A DNA stretch of 64,000 nt, from the NCBI RefSeq assembly GCF_018987265.1, contig NZ_CP076853.1:1984001-2048000 (forward strand), given 5' to 3'. Both the position numbers and the translations under genes were made by a program. Every line of letters starts with the position of its first letter. The stretch's first letter is position 1. Source of the stretch: Rhizobium sp. WYJ-E13. GTDB lineage: Bacteria; Pseudomonadota; Alphaproteobacteria; Rhizobiales; Rhizobiaceae. Shown piece by piece: positions 30,033-37,585 of the stretch. The notes under the pieces are model-generated. The model was not told the origin of the DNA, made no database searches, and was given only the letters and a program-made list of their open reading frames with translations.

Positions 30033-30299
30033 AAGCGGCGTCCCCTTTCCCGTCCACCAGCCTCCTGGACCCACCCCATAACCGGCTCCACGAAGCAGCA
30101 TTCCAAGGCTTCATTCTGGCAGCTTTCGCGCGGGAACGAACGACAGCAATCCGGGGTATGAGGGTGGTACCCCCTACGCCCATATGATGACCCCCGCATG
30201 CCCGACTGGCATGGCGGCAAGTTTGCCTGTGAAGGTTGAAAGGAAATTTGGAGTGTTGCATCGAGGTGAGCAATCCTCACCTCTGGCGCGCGCCTGCCC
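30033..30299. promoter_or_regulatory. Promoter region of the giant-protein cluster
   Basis: No gene is supported here. The interval must hold the promoter for the minus-strand cluster that starts at 30032. A partly symmetric element AGGGTGGTACCCCCT (30161-30175) stands out and could bind a regulator. No -35/-10 pair was convincing. Confidence 0.3.
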
Positions 30300-30830
30300 T
30301 CAGGCCGGAACGTAGGTCAGCCTGATCACGTCCTCGTCGATACGATCGCTGGCCACAAGGCGCAGCCGCGGCCGGGGTGCCGTGAAGAATGGCGTGCCGT
30401 GGCCGAGCACGACAGGATGGAAATAGAGCTGATATTCATCGATGAGGCCAAGCTCCGTCAGGCTTCCCGCCAGGTCCGATCCGCCAATGCCGATCTCTCC
30501 GGTAAGCCGGTCCTTCAGTCCGCGGATGGCAGTTTCGAGGTCCCCCTCGACAAGCGTGGCATTAGGGCCGACCGATTTCAGCGTGTGTGATACAACCCAC
30601 TTCTGCCGGCTCCGCCACGCCGCCGCAAACTCGCCTCCCGCGGGTTCCCAGTCCGCATGATCTTCGTCCCAATAGCGCATAAGCTCGTACATGCGGCGAC
30701 CGTAGACGATGGCTGCCGCGCCGCGCACGCTCTCGATGAAGTGACGGAAGAGGACGGGACCGGGCATGAATCTGTCATGGTCGATGTAACCGTCCAGTGA
30801 CACGTTCAATCCGAACACAAGCTTGGCCAT
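30300..30830 (-). CDS. RibD C-terminal / dihydrofolate-reductase-fold protein
   Basis: 176 residues of the YyaP/YwjB type: MAKLVFGLNVSLDGYIDH at the N-terminus, AAAIVYGRRMYELMRYW, then EIGIGGSDLAGSLTELGLIDEYQLYFHPVVLGHG. This is the DHFR-like fold shared with the riboflavin reductase RibD. Its natural substrate is unknown. ATG 30830 follows GGAGGAGGAAGAGG, a strong site. The frame continues upstream to 30950 only because it runs through a dispersed repeat, so that extension is rejected. Confidence 0.9.
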   Translation of the reverse strand: MAKLVFGLNVSLDGYIDHDRFMPGPVLFRHFIESVRGAAAIVYGRRMYELMRYWDEDHADWEPAGGEFAAAWRSRQKWVVSHTLKSVGPNATLVEGDLETAIRGLKDRLTGEIGIGGSDLAGSLTELGLIDEYQLYFHPVVLGHGTPFFTAPRPRLRLVASDRIDEDVIRLTYVPA

Positions 30831-30854
30831 GTCCTCTTCCTCCTCCAGAGTGTC

Positions 30855-30911
30855 CTTTGAATCCACGCATCGGGCCTTCCGAAAATCGATGCCGATTTTC
30901 GAACCGATGCT
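30855..30911 (+). repeat. Dispersed intergenic repeat, copy 1
   Basis: About 57 bases starting CTTTGAATCCACGCATC and containing the hairpin CCGAAAATCGAT...CGATTTTCG. It is the same element as 47161-47217 in opposite orientation, with only scattered differences. Such palindromic units are common in rhizobial intergenic DNA. Confidence 0.75.
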
Positions 30912-31079
30912 GCAAGCGCCGCACCATCGAGATCTGATTGCGCTATACAATCAGTTGCAGGATAGCTCGACTGATTTCAAATCGCAATCAGTTTTGGAAT
31001 GCGCATGAACGCTCGACACCCGGGCTGCTCGCCCGATCCGGCGCTGGAGACGCCGCCGCGCACCTTTCCTGGAATCGCC

Positions 31080-31313
31080 CTAGATATCGGCCATCCTCAG
31101 CTCGATCAGTTCACGCGCCAGCTCGTAGGTTCCGTCCTCGTCGTCGCCGGAGGCTTCATCGATCATCTCGGCGGCGGCGCGGTAGACTTCCCGCTCTTCC
31201 TCGGGGGAAAGCAGACCCCTGTTGCCGAGCACGGAGATGAGAGAGTTCAGAATGGCGGCAGCCGATAGTGTAATTGCCTCGGATGTGAGACGCGTGGATT
31301 CTGAAGACATCAT
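31080..31313 (-). CDS. Small acidic protein of unknown function
   Basis: 77 residues, helical and acidic: LTSEAITLSAAAILNSLISVLGNRGLLSPEEE, then EMIDEASGDDEDGTYELAREL. ATG 31313 or 31310 follows GAGGAATA. The composition and internal hydrophobic spacing look like a real small protein of the kind annotated as hypothetical in rhizobia. No function can be read. Confidence 0.65.
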   Translation of the reverse strand: MMSSESTRLTSEAITLSAAAILNSLISVLGNRGLLSPEEEREVYRAAAEMIDEASGDDEDGTYELARELIELRMADI

Positions 31314-31329
31314 TATTCCTCGATCGATA

Positions 31330-31433
31330 AAGCGTGTCGCGCAAAAGTGTGCGCAGTTTGCGATGACGACACGCGTAAAAACAAAGACCTAAAGCACGGC
31401 GACCGAATCTTGAATATCGTGACGTGCTCTAGA
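31330..31433. repeat. Rhizobial compound palindromic intergenic element (RIME-like)
   Basis: Two successive stems: GCGTGTCG (31332-31339) pairs with CGACACGC (31367-31374), and CTAAAGCACG (31389-31398) pairs with CGTGCTCTAG (31423-31432) with one mismatch. AAAAACAAAGACC lies between them. This stem-linker-stem layout recurs in rhizobial genomes. The rest of 31314-31866 holds no gene I can support. Confidence 0.7.
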
Positions 31434-31866
31434 ACAACGCCTAGACAATACATTGGCCATGCAACAAGTTCCAAGTCGAGGCCGACGTATAGTTCAGGTT
31501 GATCTTATCGCGACAAGAACGGCTGCACCACCCCTGATGATTGCAGGAAACAACCGGGCTCGCCGTCGGACTTCGTCTCGGGGATGCCGAGATATCGGCG
31601 ACCCTGCCGCGGGTTTCGATGCCGCCGTGCAATCTGGTTATGCGACGTCCGAACGATACCGGGAGGCATCGGCCGAGCGCCTGATTGCGACATCAAATTG
31701 CTGATCTTTGAAGCACAATCGGTGTATAATAGTGTCGGAGCCTGCTAGCGGTACATGCCGGGTTCCCATGAAATCGAGGATGCGGTCATGCCTCTGGCAG
31801 GCGCGCGGATCCGGATCGACCCGGTTCGGAATTCGCGTGTCAACCTTATGCTCATGAGGCAACGCC

Positions 31867-32331
31867 ATGAAACTCCTCCACCCAATGCCCACGCTCCTGG
31901 ATGAACGGGCCGGCCTGATCGCCGGCTTCACAGCCACGGTCGCAATGTCCATACTGATGATAGCCCAGAAAGCGGCGGGCCTGATGCCGCAGCTCGATCC
32001 AATCGCAGACATCGCGAATCTGGCCCAACTGCCGGCAGGCACAGCCATGGCCCTGTCGTTCGGCTGGATCGGCCACTTTGCGCTGGGGACAATCATCTGG
32101 GGCACCATCTATGCGGCAATGCACGCAGACCTTCCGGGCCTCCCGGTCGTCAGGGGTCTCATTTTCGGAGCTTTAGCCTGGCTCGCGATGATGATCGTCT
32201 TCATGCCCATGGCCGGCCATGGCCTGTTTGCACTGTCGCTCGGCCTTCGGGCTGTCGTGGCCACCCTTGTTCTTCACCTCGTCTACGGTGCGGTGCTGGG
32301 TGTGGCTTACGCCAGAGCTGCGCATGAATAG
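31867..32331 (+). CDS. Small integral membrane protein (DUF6789-like)
   Basis: 154 residues with four membrane segments: AGLIAGFTATVAMSILMIA, WIGHFALGTIIWGTIYAAM, GLIFGALAWLAMMIVFMPMA and AVVATLVLHLVYGAVLGVAY. The GFTATVAMSILM and YGAVLG motifs match the DUF6789/YagU-like group of unknown function. The start ATG 31867 follows GGCAACGCC without a strong ribosome site. No neighbour suggests a role. Confidence 0.8.
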   Translation: MKLLHPMPTLLDERAGLIAGFTATVAMSILMIAQKAAGLMPQLDPIADIANLAQLPAGTAMALSFGWIGHFALGTIIWGTIYAAMHADLPGLPVVRGLIFGALAWLAMMIVFMPMAGHGLFALSLGLRAVVATLVLHLVYGAVLGVAYARAAHE

Positions 32332-32481
32332 CATCCGAGGCCGGAAAGGCTGAAACCGTTGGCCTGCGTCCGTCGGCGGTGAGGGATGCAGTGGCGCAGG
32401 CTTCCATGTGCGCAATCTTGACCTGTCTGGGGATTGCCCAATAACTGTGCCGGAGTTCGTCATTCAGCCGGGGGAAGCATC

Positions 32482-32955
32482 GTGGAATCCAGTCAGGACC
32501 GGTTCTTTCAGGCCGTGGCGATGAGGCAGATTCCGAGGGTCAGGGTTGCAGGCATCGTGGTCGAGGATGGAAAGGTGCTGGTTCAGCAGCCCGCCGACGA
32601 TCCATCGTCCTGCTATGCCTTCATCGGCGGCGAATATGAAATCGGCGATACGTTCGAGAGCCGGCTGCGCAAGGAGTTCGAGGAAGAGACGAATGCCAGG
32701 GTAAGGCAGGCGCGATATCTCTTCTGCGTCGAGAACCATTTTCGCTATCGCGGCCAGTTGATCCAGCAGGCCGAGCATTATTTCCTGGTGTCGCTCGATC
32801 GGCATGACGTTGTCAGCAACGAGACACACCTGAAGCAATATTGGCTGCCGCTGGAAACGCTCGCGAACGTGGACCTGCGTCCGGTGGTGGTGAGGTATGC
32901 TCTGGCGGATGGGCGCTATTTGACCCAGAGGCATTTCGTGCAGATGGCGGACTGA
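32482..32955 (+). CDS. NUDIX hydrolase
   Basis: 157 residues from GTG 32482, which has GGGGGAAG at ideal spacing; ATG 32521 is the alternative. The Nudix box reads GGEYEIGDTFESRLRKEFEE followed by ETNARV. Against GX5EX7REUXEEXGU the Arg of REU is Lys and the last Gly is Asn, but the metal-binding Glu residues remain. It should cleave a nucleoside-diphosphate-linked compound; the substrate is not readable. Confidence 0.88.
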   Translation: MESSQDRFFQAVAMRQIPRVRVAGIVVEDGKVLVQQPADDPSSCYAFIGGEYEIGDTFESRLRKEFEEETNARVRQARYLFCVENHFRYRGQLIQQAEHYFLVSLDRHDVVSNETHLKQYWLPLETLANVDLRPVVVRYALADGRYLTQRHFVQMAD

Positions 32956-33075
32956 GCTTGCCGTCACCCGCTCAGTCCCGCTACCGTCCCTTGCGCCGCA
33001 TCCAGCGCCCCTCCAAACGCCTCAAGGCATCGCTTGCTCCGCCCTTGCTTTGGAGATGAGTGCCCTCCTCTCCAC

Positions 33076-33217
33076 CCCTCATCCCTGTGCTTGTCACAGG
33101 GATCCAGCCTGCCCAAGTCCTTGGGCAGGAGAGACTTTTTCGCTTGCGGCATGTGAGAGTCATTCACCGCGCGGACGCGCGGTGGCTGGATTCCTGTGAC
33201 AAGCACAGGAATGAGGG
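33076..33217. repeat. 142-bp element with 33-bp terminal inverted repeats
   Basis: The ends 33076-33108 and 33185-33217 are inverted copies with two mismatches in 33. Each end is itself a hairpin (CCTGTG-CTTGT-CACAGG), and the interior carries another (CCGCGCGGACGCGCGG). It has no coding capacity, so it is a MITE-like or RIME-like palindromic element. It fills most of the 300-base gap between the NUDIX gene and the next gene. Confidence 0.85.
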
Positions 33218-33262
33218 AAGTTGGCGTGCCGGTCCCTATCGAGAGGTCGAGTTGCCCAACCC

Positions 33263-33784
33263 TCATCCTCCGCCCAGACCATCCCCCTGCCCGCCATCCA
33301 GCCCCCGCGCAAACGCCTCGAACCGCGCATCATACGCGCCAAACGCCCCCTCCCCATCGAAGATCCCCCAATAGTCCCGGAACGACGGCTTCTCGATCTG
33401 CCGCTTGAGAAACATCTCCCACCCCGGCCAGAAATGCTCCATTATCTCAGGCGTCTTGTGCCGCTCCAGATAGGCGCGCTCGAAGATCGAGATCATCATC
33501 TCGTAGAAAATGTCGCGCCGGTTGAGGTCGGCGAGGGAAAGGTCGGCGGCCTCCTCCTGCCACGGGAAGATGCCGAGATGAGGATATTCGACGGAGAGTT
33601 CCAGGAGCCGGTGATAGGCATCGCTGATCGTCAGGTACGAGCTGTTGAACTCCTGCTCCTTCTCCTTCACATGGTCGCGCCGCGCCTTGATGAGCTCGGC
33701 GACACCGGCGACGATCGCGACGAAAGTGCCGACCGCCGTCAGCAGCGAGATGAGATCGGCATATTCGACCAGCGCGTTGTGCAT
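33263..33784 (-). CDS. Membrane-anchored protein of unknown function
   Basis: 173 residues. One membrane segment near the N-terminus (ADLISLLTAVGTFVAIVAGVAELI) is followed by a basic KARRDHVKEKEQEF stretch and a helical cytoplasmic domain (AYHRLLELSVEYPHLGIFPW, ISIFERAYLERHKTPEIMEHFWPGWE). No family recognised with certainty. The gene ends just beyond the palindromic element and starts 50 bases from the convergent end of the monooxygenase gene. Confidence 0.7.
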   Translation of the reverse strand: MHNALVEYADLISLLTAVGTFVAIVAGVAELIKARRDHVKEKEQEFNSSYLTISDAYHRLLELSVEYPHLGIFPWQEEAADLSLADLNRRDIFYEMMISIFERAYLERHKTPEIMEHFWPGWEMFLKRQIEKPSFRDYWGIFDGEGAFGAYDARFEAFARGLDGGQGDGLGGG

Positions 33785-33834
33785 GAGCACAGGCGACGTC
33801 TTCGCCTCGGCAGGTCAATCGCCGCAGCACTGCC

Positions 33835-34968
33835 TCATCCCTGCCCGAGCTTGCCGGTAAGAAAATCGACCAGCCCATAGGGCGCGCGGTCGCCGACGCA
33901 GAGATCCAGGATGAAGCGGGCGCCTTCCGCCTCTGTTGCGCTGCGGGCAAACATCGGCTCCTCATAGGCGGCAAGCGCTGCTTCGATAGTGTCGGGCTGC
34001 GCGGCGATTGCCGTTGCGAGCTCCGCGCCGTCAAACATGGCGAGGTTTGCCCCCTCGCCCGATGGCGCCATCAGATGGGCGGCGTCGCCGATGAGCGTCA
34101 CGCCGGGGACACGCGGCCACCGGATCGCATCCGGCAGGGCATGGATCAGGCGCGGGGCAAGCGGCGTATCGCTCTCGGTGATCAGTGCGGTCAGCGCCGG
34201 CGCCCAGCCTTCAAATTCCGCGGCGATCCTGGCCTTGGCCGCGGCGGCATCGGAAAAATCGATGCCGGCGATCCATTCCGGCGAGCGGTTCATCTGGATA
34301 TAGGCGTGCAGCACGCCGCCCGCCTCGCGATGGGCGACGATGCCCTTGCCCGGCGAAAGCGCAAACATTCCGCCGCTGCCGACCACATCCGCCGCCGCCG
34401 GATGGCGGACATCGGCATCATGGAGGTAGGTTTCGATGAAGGCCGTGCCGACATAGGCGGGCTTGGCATCCGAAAGCAGCGGCCGCACCTTCGACCACGC
34501 ACCATCGGCCCCGACGAGCAGATCGCTGACGACGCTGGTCCCGTCGGCAAAGCTCAATTCGTGCCGGCCGGCGCCGAGCGCCGCAACGCCAACGAGTTTC
34601 TTGCCCCACCGGATCGTGTCACCAGGCAGGGACTCGATAAGGATGCGGCGGAGATCGCCGCGCAGCACTTCCGGGCGCGAGAGCGTACCGTCATCGGCCT
34701 TCTCCATGAGCACCACGCCATGCCGGTCAAGCGCGCGAGAAGCCTGGGCGCCATGATGGATGATGGCGCGGAACGCCTCGGCGAGGCCGGCAGCCTCCAG
34801 CGCCCGCTGGCCGTTATGCGGGTGAATATCGAGCTGCCCCCCCTGTTTGCGGGCCTCGGCCGAAGACTCCGCCTCATAGACAACAGCCCCTATGCCGTTG
34901 ACGGCGAGGACGCGGGCAAGCGTGAGGCCGCCGAGGCCTGCCCCGACGATCGTGACTGTTGCAGTCAT
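33835..34968 (-). CDS. FAD-dependent monooxygenase (TetX/PHBH-like)
   Basis: 377 residues. The FAD-binding Rossmann motif is TVTIVGAGLGGLTLARVLAVNG, the GG doublet is followed by YEAESSAEARKQGGQLDIH, and the ribose-binding GD motif is VTLIGDAAHLMAPSGEGANLAM. The QGGQLDIHPHNGQ segment is typical of TetX-like flavoprotein hydroxylases. The substrate is a small aromatic or antibiotic-like molecule at best guess. AAAGGAACAC precedes ATG 34968. The gene is divergent from a TetR gene, with two matching operators between them. Confidence 0.93.
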   Translation of the reverse strand: MTATVTIVGAGLGGLTLARVLAVNGIGAVVYEAESSAEARKQGGQLDIHPHNGQRALEAAGLAEAFRAIIHHGAQASRALDRHGVVLMEKADDGTLSRPEVLRGDLRRILIESLPGDTIRWGKKLVGVAALGAGRHELSFADGTSVVSDLLVGADGAWSKVRPLLSDAKPAYVGTAFIETYLHDADVRHPAAADVVGSGGMFALSPGKGIVAHREAGGVLHAYIQMNRSPEWIAGIDFSDAAAAKARIAAEFEGWAPALTALITESDTPLAPRLIHALPDAIRWPRVPGVTLIGDAAHLMAPSGEGANLAMFDGAELATAIAAQPDTIEAALAAYEEPMFARSATEAEGARFILDLCVGDRAPYGLVDFLTGKLGQG

Positions 34969-35017
34969 TGTGTTCCTTTCCGACGATGCTTGGCCGAAGA
35001 TGCCCGGCCGAAGATGA

Positions 35018-35060
35018 ATGGAACAGCGTTCCATAGTTCGTAATTGGAACGTCGTTCCAT
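35018..35060. promoter_or_regulatory. Two TetR operators between monooxygenase and TetR genes
   Basis: ATGGAAC-AGC-GTTCCAT at 35018-35034 is a perfect dyad with 7-bp arms. TTGGAAC-GTC-GTTCCAT at 35044-35060 is nearly identical. The centres are 26 bp apart, and the consensus is TGGAAC-N3-GTTCCA. The position between the two divergent starts fits repression of both genes by the TetR product. Confidence 0.8.
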
Positions 35061-35070
35061 TCATGTCAAG

Positions 35071-35817
35071 ATGCGGCCCATGGAAATCAAGATTCGGCAA
35101 AGCAAGGCTCGTCCCATCAAGACTGAGCGGACCGGAACCCGGCGAAGCGGGCGGCGCACCGACGCTCTCTCCAAGGAAAGGATCGTCGAAGCGGCGATCG
35201 ATATCCTCGACGCCGAGGGCGAAAATGCCCTGACCTTCCGTGCGCTTGCAGCGCGTCTCTCAACAGGCAGCGGCGCGATCTACTGGCATGTCGCCGACAA
35301 GAACGAATTGCTGACCGCCGCCACCGACGCCATCATCGGCGGCGTCCTGACCGGTCTCGCGCCGGATGCCACGCCGGATCAGGCGATCCGCGCCTTCGCG
35401 CTCGGCCTGTTCGACGCGATCGACGCCCACCCCTGGGTCGGTACCCACCTTTTCCGCGAGCCATGGCAGGCGGCGATGCTGGAGATCTTCGAAGCGATCG
35501 GCGGACGGCTGCAGGCGCTCGGCGTCCCCGAAGAGGCGCTGTTCAATGCCGGCTCGGCGCTCGTCAACTACATCCTCGGCGTTGCCGGACAGAATGCCGC
35601 CAATGCCCGCCTGCAGCCGCAAGGCACGGACCGGTCAGCCGTCCTCGGCGCCATTGCCGCAAGCTGGACGGAGCGCGACCCGGCGCGCTATCCCTTCGTC
35701 CACCATCTGGCAACGAAGCTCCGCGATCACGACGACCGCGAGCAATTCCTCGCCGGCATCGACCTGATCCTCGCCGGCATCGGCGCGATCAAAGGGGCGA
35801 ATGAGCCGGGGCGTTGA
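35071..35817 (+). CDS. TetR/AcrR-family repressor
   Basis: About 248 residues. After a basic leader (KIRQSKARPIKTERTGTRRS) comes the TetR helix-turn-helix (KERIVEAAIDILDAEGENALTF, SGAIYWHVADKNELL, about residues 35-85). The rest is a TetR_C-type ligand domain. The TGSGAIYWHVADKNEL form marks the TetR(B)-like subgroup that often controls flavin monooxygenase or efflux genes. ATG 35071 and 35080 are both possible; neither has a clear ribosome site, and TTG 35044 would lie inside an operator. Confidence 0.9.
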   Translation: MRPMEIKIRQSKARPIKTERTGTRRSGRRTDALSKERIVEAAIDILDAEGENALTFRALAARLSTGSGAIYWHVADKNELLTAATDAIIGGVLTGLAPDATPDQAIRAFALGLFDAIDAHPWVGTHLFREPWQAAMLEIFEAIGGRLQALGVPEEALFNAGSALVNYILGVAGQNAANARLQPQGTDRSAVLGAIAASWTERDPARYPFVHHLATKLRDHDDREQFLAGIDLILAGIGAIKGANEPGR

Positions 35818-36003
35818 ATGGGCGGCCCCATTGAGGTCTCGGTTGCCGGATTGATGCGTGCTTCATGTCTGCCTTTGCATTCCGCGGCACGCCAATAGCC
35901 ATCCCCACCCTGCACATTCTTCGCATTGGCCGGTCATTCGCCCTCGCCGCTCGCGACTTCTCCGCTTCCGGGAGGCCAATATTCCTTCCAATCAAATCTA
36001 ACC

Positions 36004-36081
36004 CATTGATCCTGAATAAGAAATCGGATTAGTGCAGCAAAAACGCCCCAAAATCGTGCTAAGTCATTGATTCTGAATAAG
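36004..36081. repeat. Pair of 17-bp direct repeats in AT-richer intergenic DNA
   Basis: CATTGATCCTGAATAAG (36004-36020) recurs with one mismatch at 36065-36081, a spacing of 61 bp. The flank 35818-36178 has no supportable gene and is AT-richer than its surroundings. Function unknown. Confidence 0.5.
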
Positions 36082-36178
36082 TGATCCACTTTCCCTGAAA
36101 ATACGCGTAAAGAAATTCAATTCAGGAGAGAGCGCCGGATGACGAGAAAAATATGAAAGTTTTTTCGCCCCTGATGCG

Positions 36179-36529
36179 TCACTTATTCATTTTCAAGGAC
36201 TTAGACAGTTTCTGCAGCCATGCCGGCAGCATCGTGCCTTGATGGCGCGGCGTCTCCGCCCTCAAAACTCCGCCCGCCGCGGGATGGCGGCGCAAACGAA
36301 GCCGGAAAAAGGAGAAGCGTGGAGGAGGCTCGTCGTCGGTGCGGGCAAAGGCATGGTGGATGTGCTGCGTGTAATACCAGCCGGGCGATGGCGCGGTGAG
36401 CAGGTTTTTGACGACGGCGGGAGGCACGTTGAAATAGCGGCGACGGCCTTTCAGGCGCAGCTTGACGTCGAGGGTCTGCGTCGCCGCATCATAGGTGATC
36501 TCTTGGATCAATCGTGATGAGATTTCCAT
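36179..36529 (-). CDS. KTSC-domain protein
   Basis: 116 residues. The N-terminal 65 match the KTSC domain: SRLIQEITYDAATQTLDVKL, then YFNVPPAVVKNLLTAPSPGW, then YYTQHIHHAFA. KTSC domains occur as small single proteins and in phage-linked settings, with nucleic-acid contact suspected but unproven. The tail is basic and Arg-rich. ATG 36529 is chosen over GTG 36535. It is on the same strand as, and 42 bases downstream of, a second related gene. Confidence 0.8.
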   Translation of the reverse strand: MEISSRLIQEITYDAATQTLDVKLRLKGRRRYFNVPPAVVKNLLTAPSPGWYYTQHIHHAFARTDDEPPPRFSFFRLRLRRHPAAGGVLRAETPRHQGTMLPAWLQKLSKSLKMNK

Positions 36530-36571
36530 CGTCACTATCCGGAAGCGGGTCCCGGGATCCGAGGTGAGATC

Positions 36572-36940
36572 TCAGGACTGCGCCTCGCGCTTTCCTGGCG
36601 CAGCCGCTGCTCTTGCTCTCATGCTCTGGGCTCCCATGCTTATACCTGGCCTGATATGGATGCTCGCTCTGGTGCTCGTATCGGCGATTGCCCTTGCGCC
36701 CGACACTTCGAGGGCGACATTTGCGGGCACGATCTGGGATTCGTAGTAATCCAGCTTATCGGCCGCCACCCGCAGACCGACGATGTAACCCGGCATGACA
36801 TTGAGATGGGTGCGCCTGGTGCCATCGGTGAATTCGATGACCAGCCGGGAAGGTTTTTCGCTATAGCCGATCCAGTTTATCTCCCTCTCACGGTGGTTCT
36901 TCTTGGAAACACCAAGAGATTTTATCAGTTTTTCAAGCAT
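36572..36940 (-). CDS. Possible divergent KTSC-like protein
   Basis: 122 residues. The segment INWIGYSEKPSRLVIEFTDG, then RTHLNVMPGYIVGLRVAADK, then YYESQI follows the KTSC pattern (IGYD..L.V.F..G..Y..VP..V...L..A.S...Y...I). The similarity is weak and seen only by eye. The tail is low-complexity Ala/Arg. GGGAGC precedes ATG 36940. The interval 36941-37251 upstream holds nothing I can support. Confidence 0.6.
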   Translation of the reverse strand: MLEKLIKSLGVSKKNHREREINWIGYSEKPSRLVIEFTDGTRRTHLNVMPGYIVGLRVAADKLDYYESQIVPANVALEVSGARAIADTSTRASIHIRPGISMGAQSMRARAAAAPGKREAQS

Positions 36941-37251
36941 CGTAAAGCTCCCTCTCCTCTCTGCTGCAGTATTATCAAATTGATTTTCTCAGCAACGAAG
37001 AGCTTTTCCTTCGGTTAATAGCGGTCATTAATCCCCGTGGCCGCGATCCGGTCCACACCGGGTGCAGGCATCGTCCGTTCAGGACATGCCCACGGGCTCT
37101 TTCTTCTCCAGCGCCAGGAACGCAGGGAACGAGGTCTGGCAGAAGCGCAAAACGCCACGTGTCCGAAAAAGTTCCTGCATAGGACTTTGGTCCGATATCG
37201 CCTCGACAACCATTGGCCTGCACTCTGTCAGGCAAACCGGGAGCCGATCGC

Positions 37252-37570
37252 ATGAGCGAACTGACGGCGCGCCAGCAGCGCTTCGTGGAAGAATATCTCG
37301 TCGATGCAGTTGGCGCGCACGCGGCGATCAGGGCCGGCTATTCCCCGCGCGGCGCCAAGAAGAGGGCCTGGCTGCTCTTGAAGAAACCCGAGATCGCCGC
37401 CGCCATCGAAACGGCGACCGCGGAGCGCTCCGAGCGCACGAAGATCGATGCGGACTGGCTCTTGAGGCGGCTTGCGGCCGAAGCGGAAGCCGATCTCGGC
37501 GATCTCTATGACGAGAACGGCGATTTCAAGCCGATCAGGGAATGGCCCGCCATCTGGCGGCAGGGGCTGG
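37252..37570 (+). pseudogene. Truncated terminase small-subunit gene (5' copy)
   Basis: These 319 bases match the first 106 codons of the intact gene at 39894 at about 96% identity, with no indels. At GGGGCTGG (37570) homology ends and the frame runs 25 non-homologous codons to a stop at 37647, overlapping the 3' end of the opposing gene. A GGGAG ribosome site precedes ATG 37252, so a truncated protein with the DNA-binding head could still be made. The copies flank a 2.3-kb insert. Confidence 0.85.
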
Positions 37571-37585
37571 GGCGATCTACTGGCC

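Noticed and set aside
31453..31704. 83-codon ORF in the gap after the RIME-like element
   Set aside because: Arg-rich and low complexity, with no ribosome site and no recognisable family.
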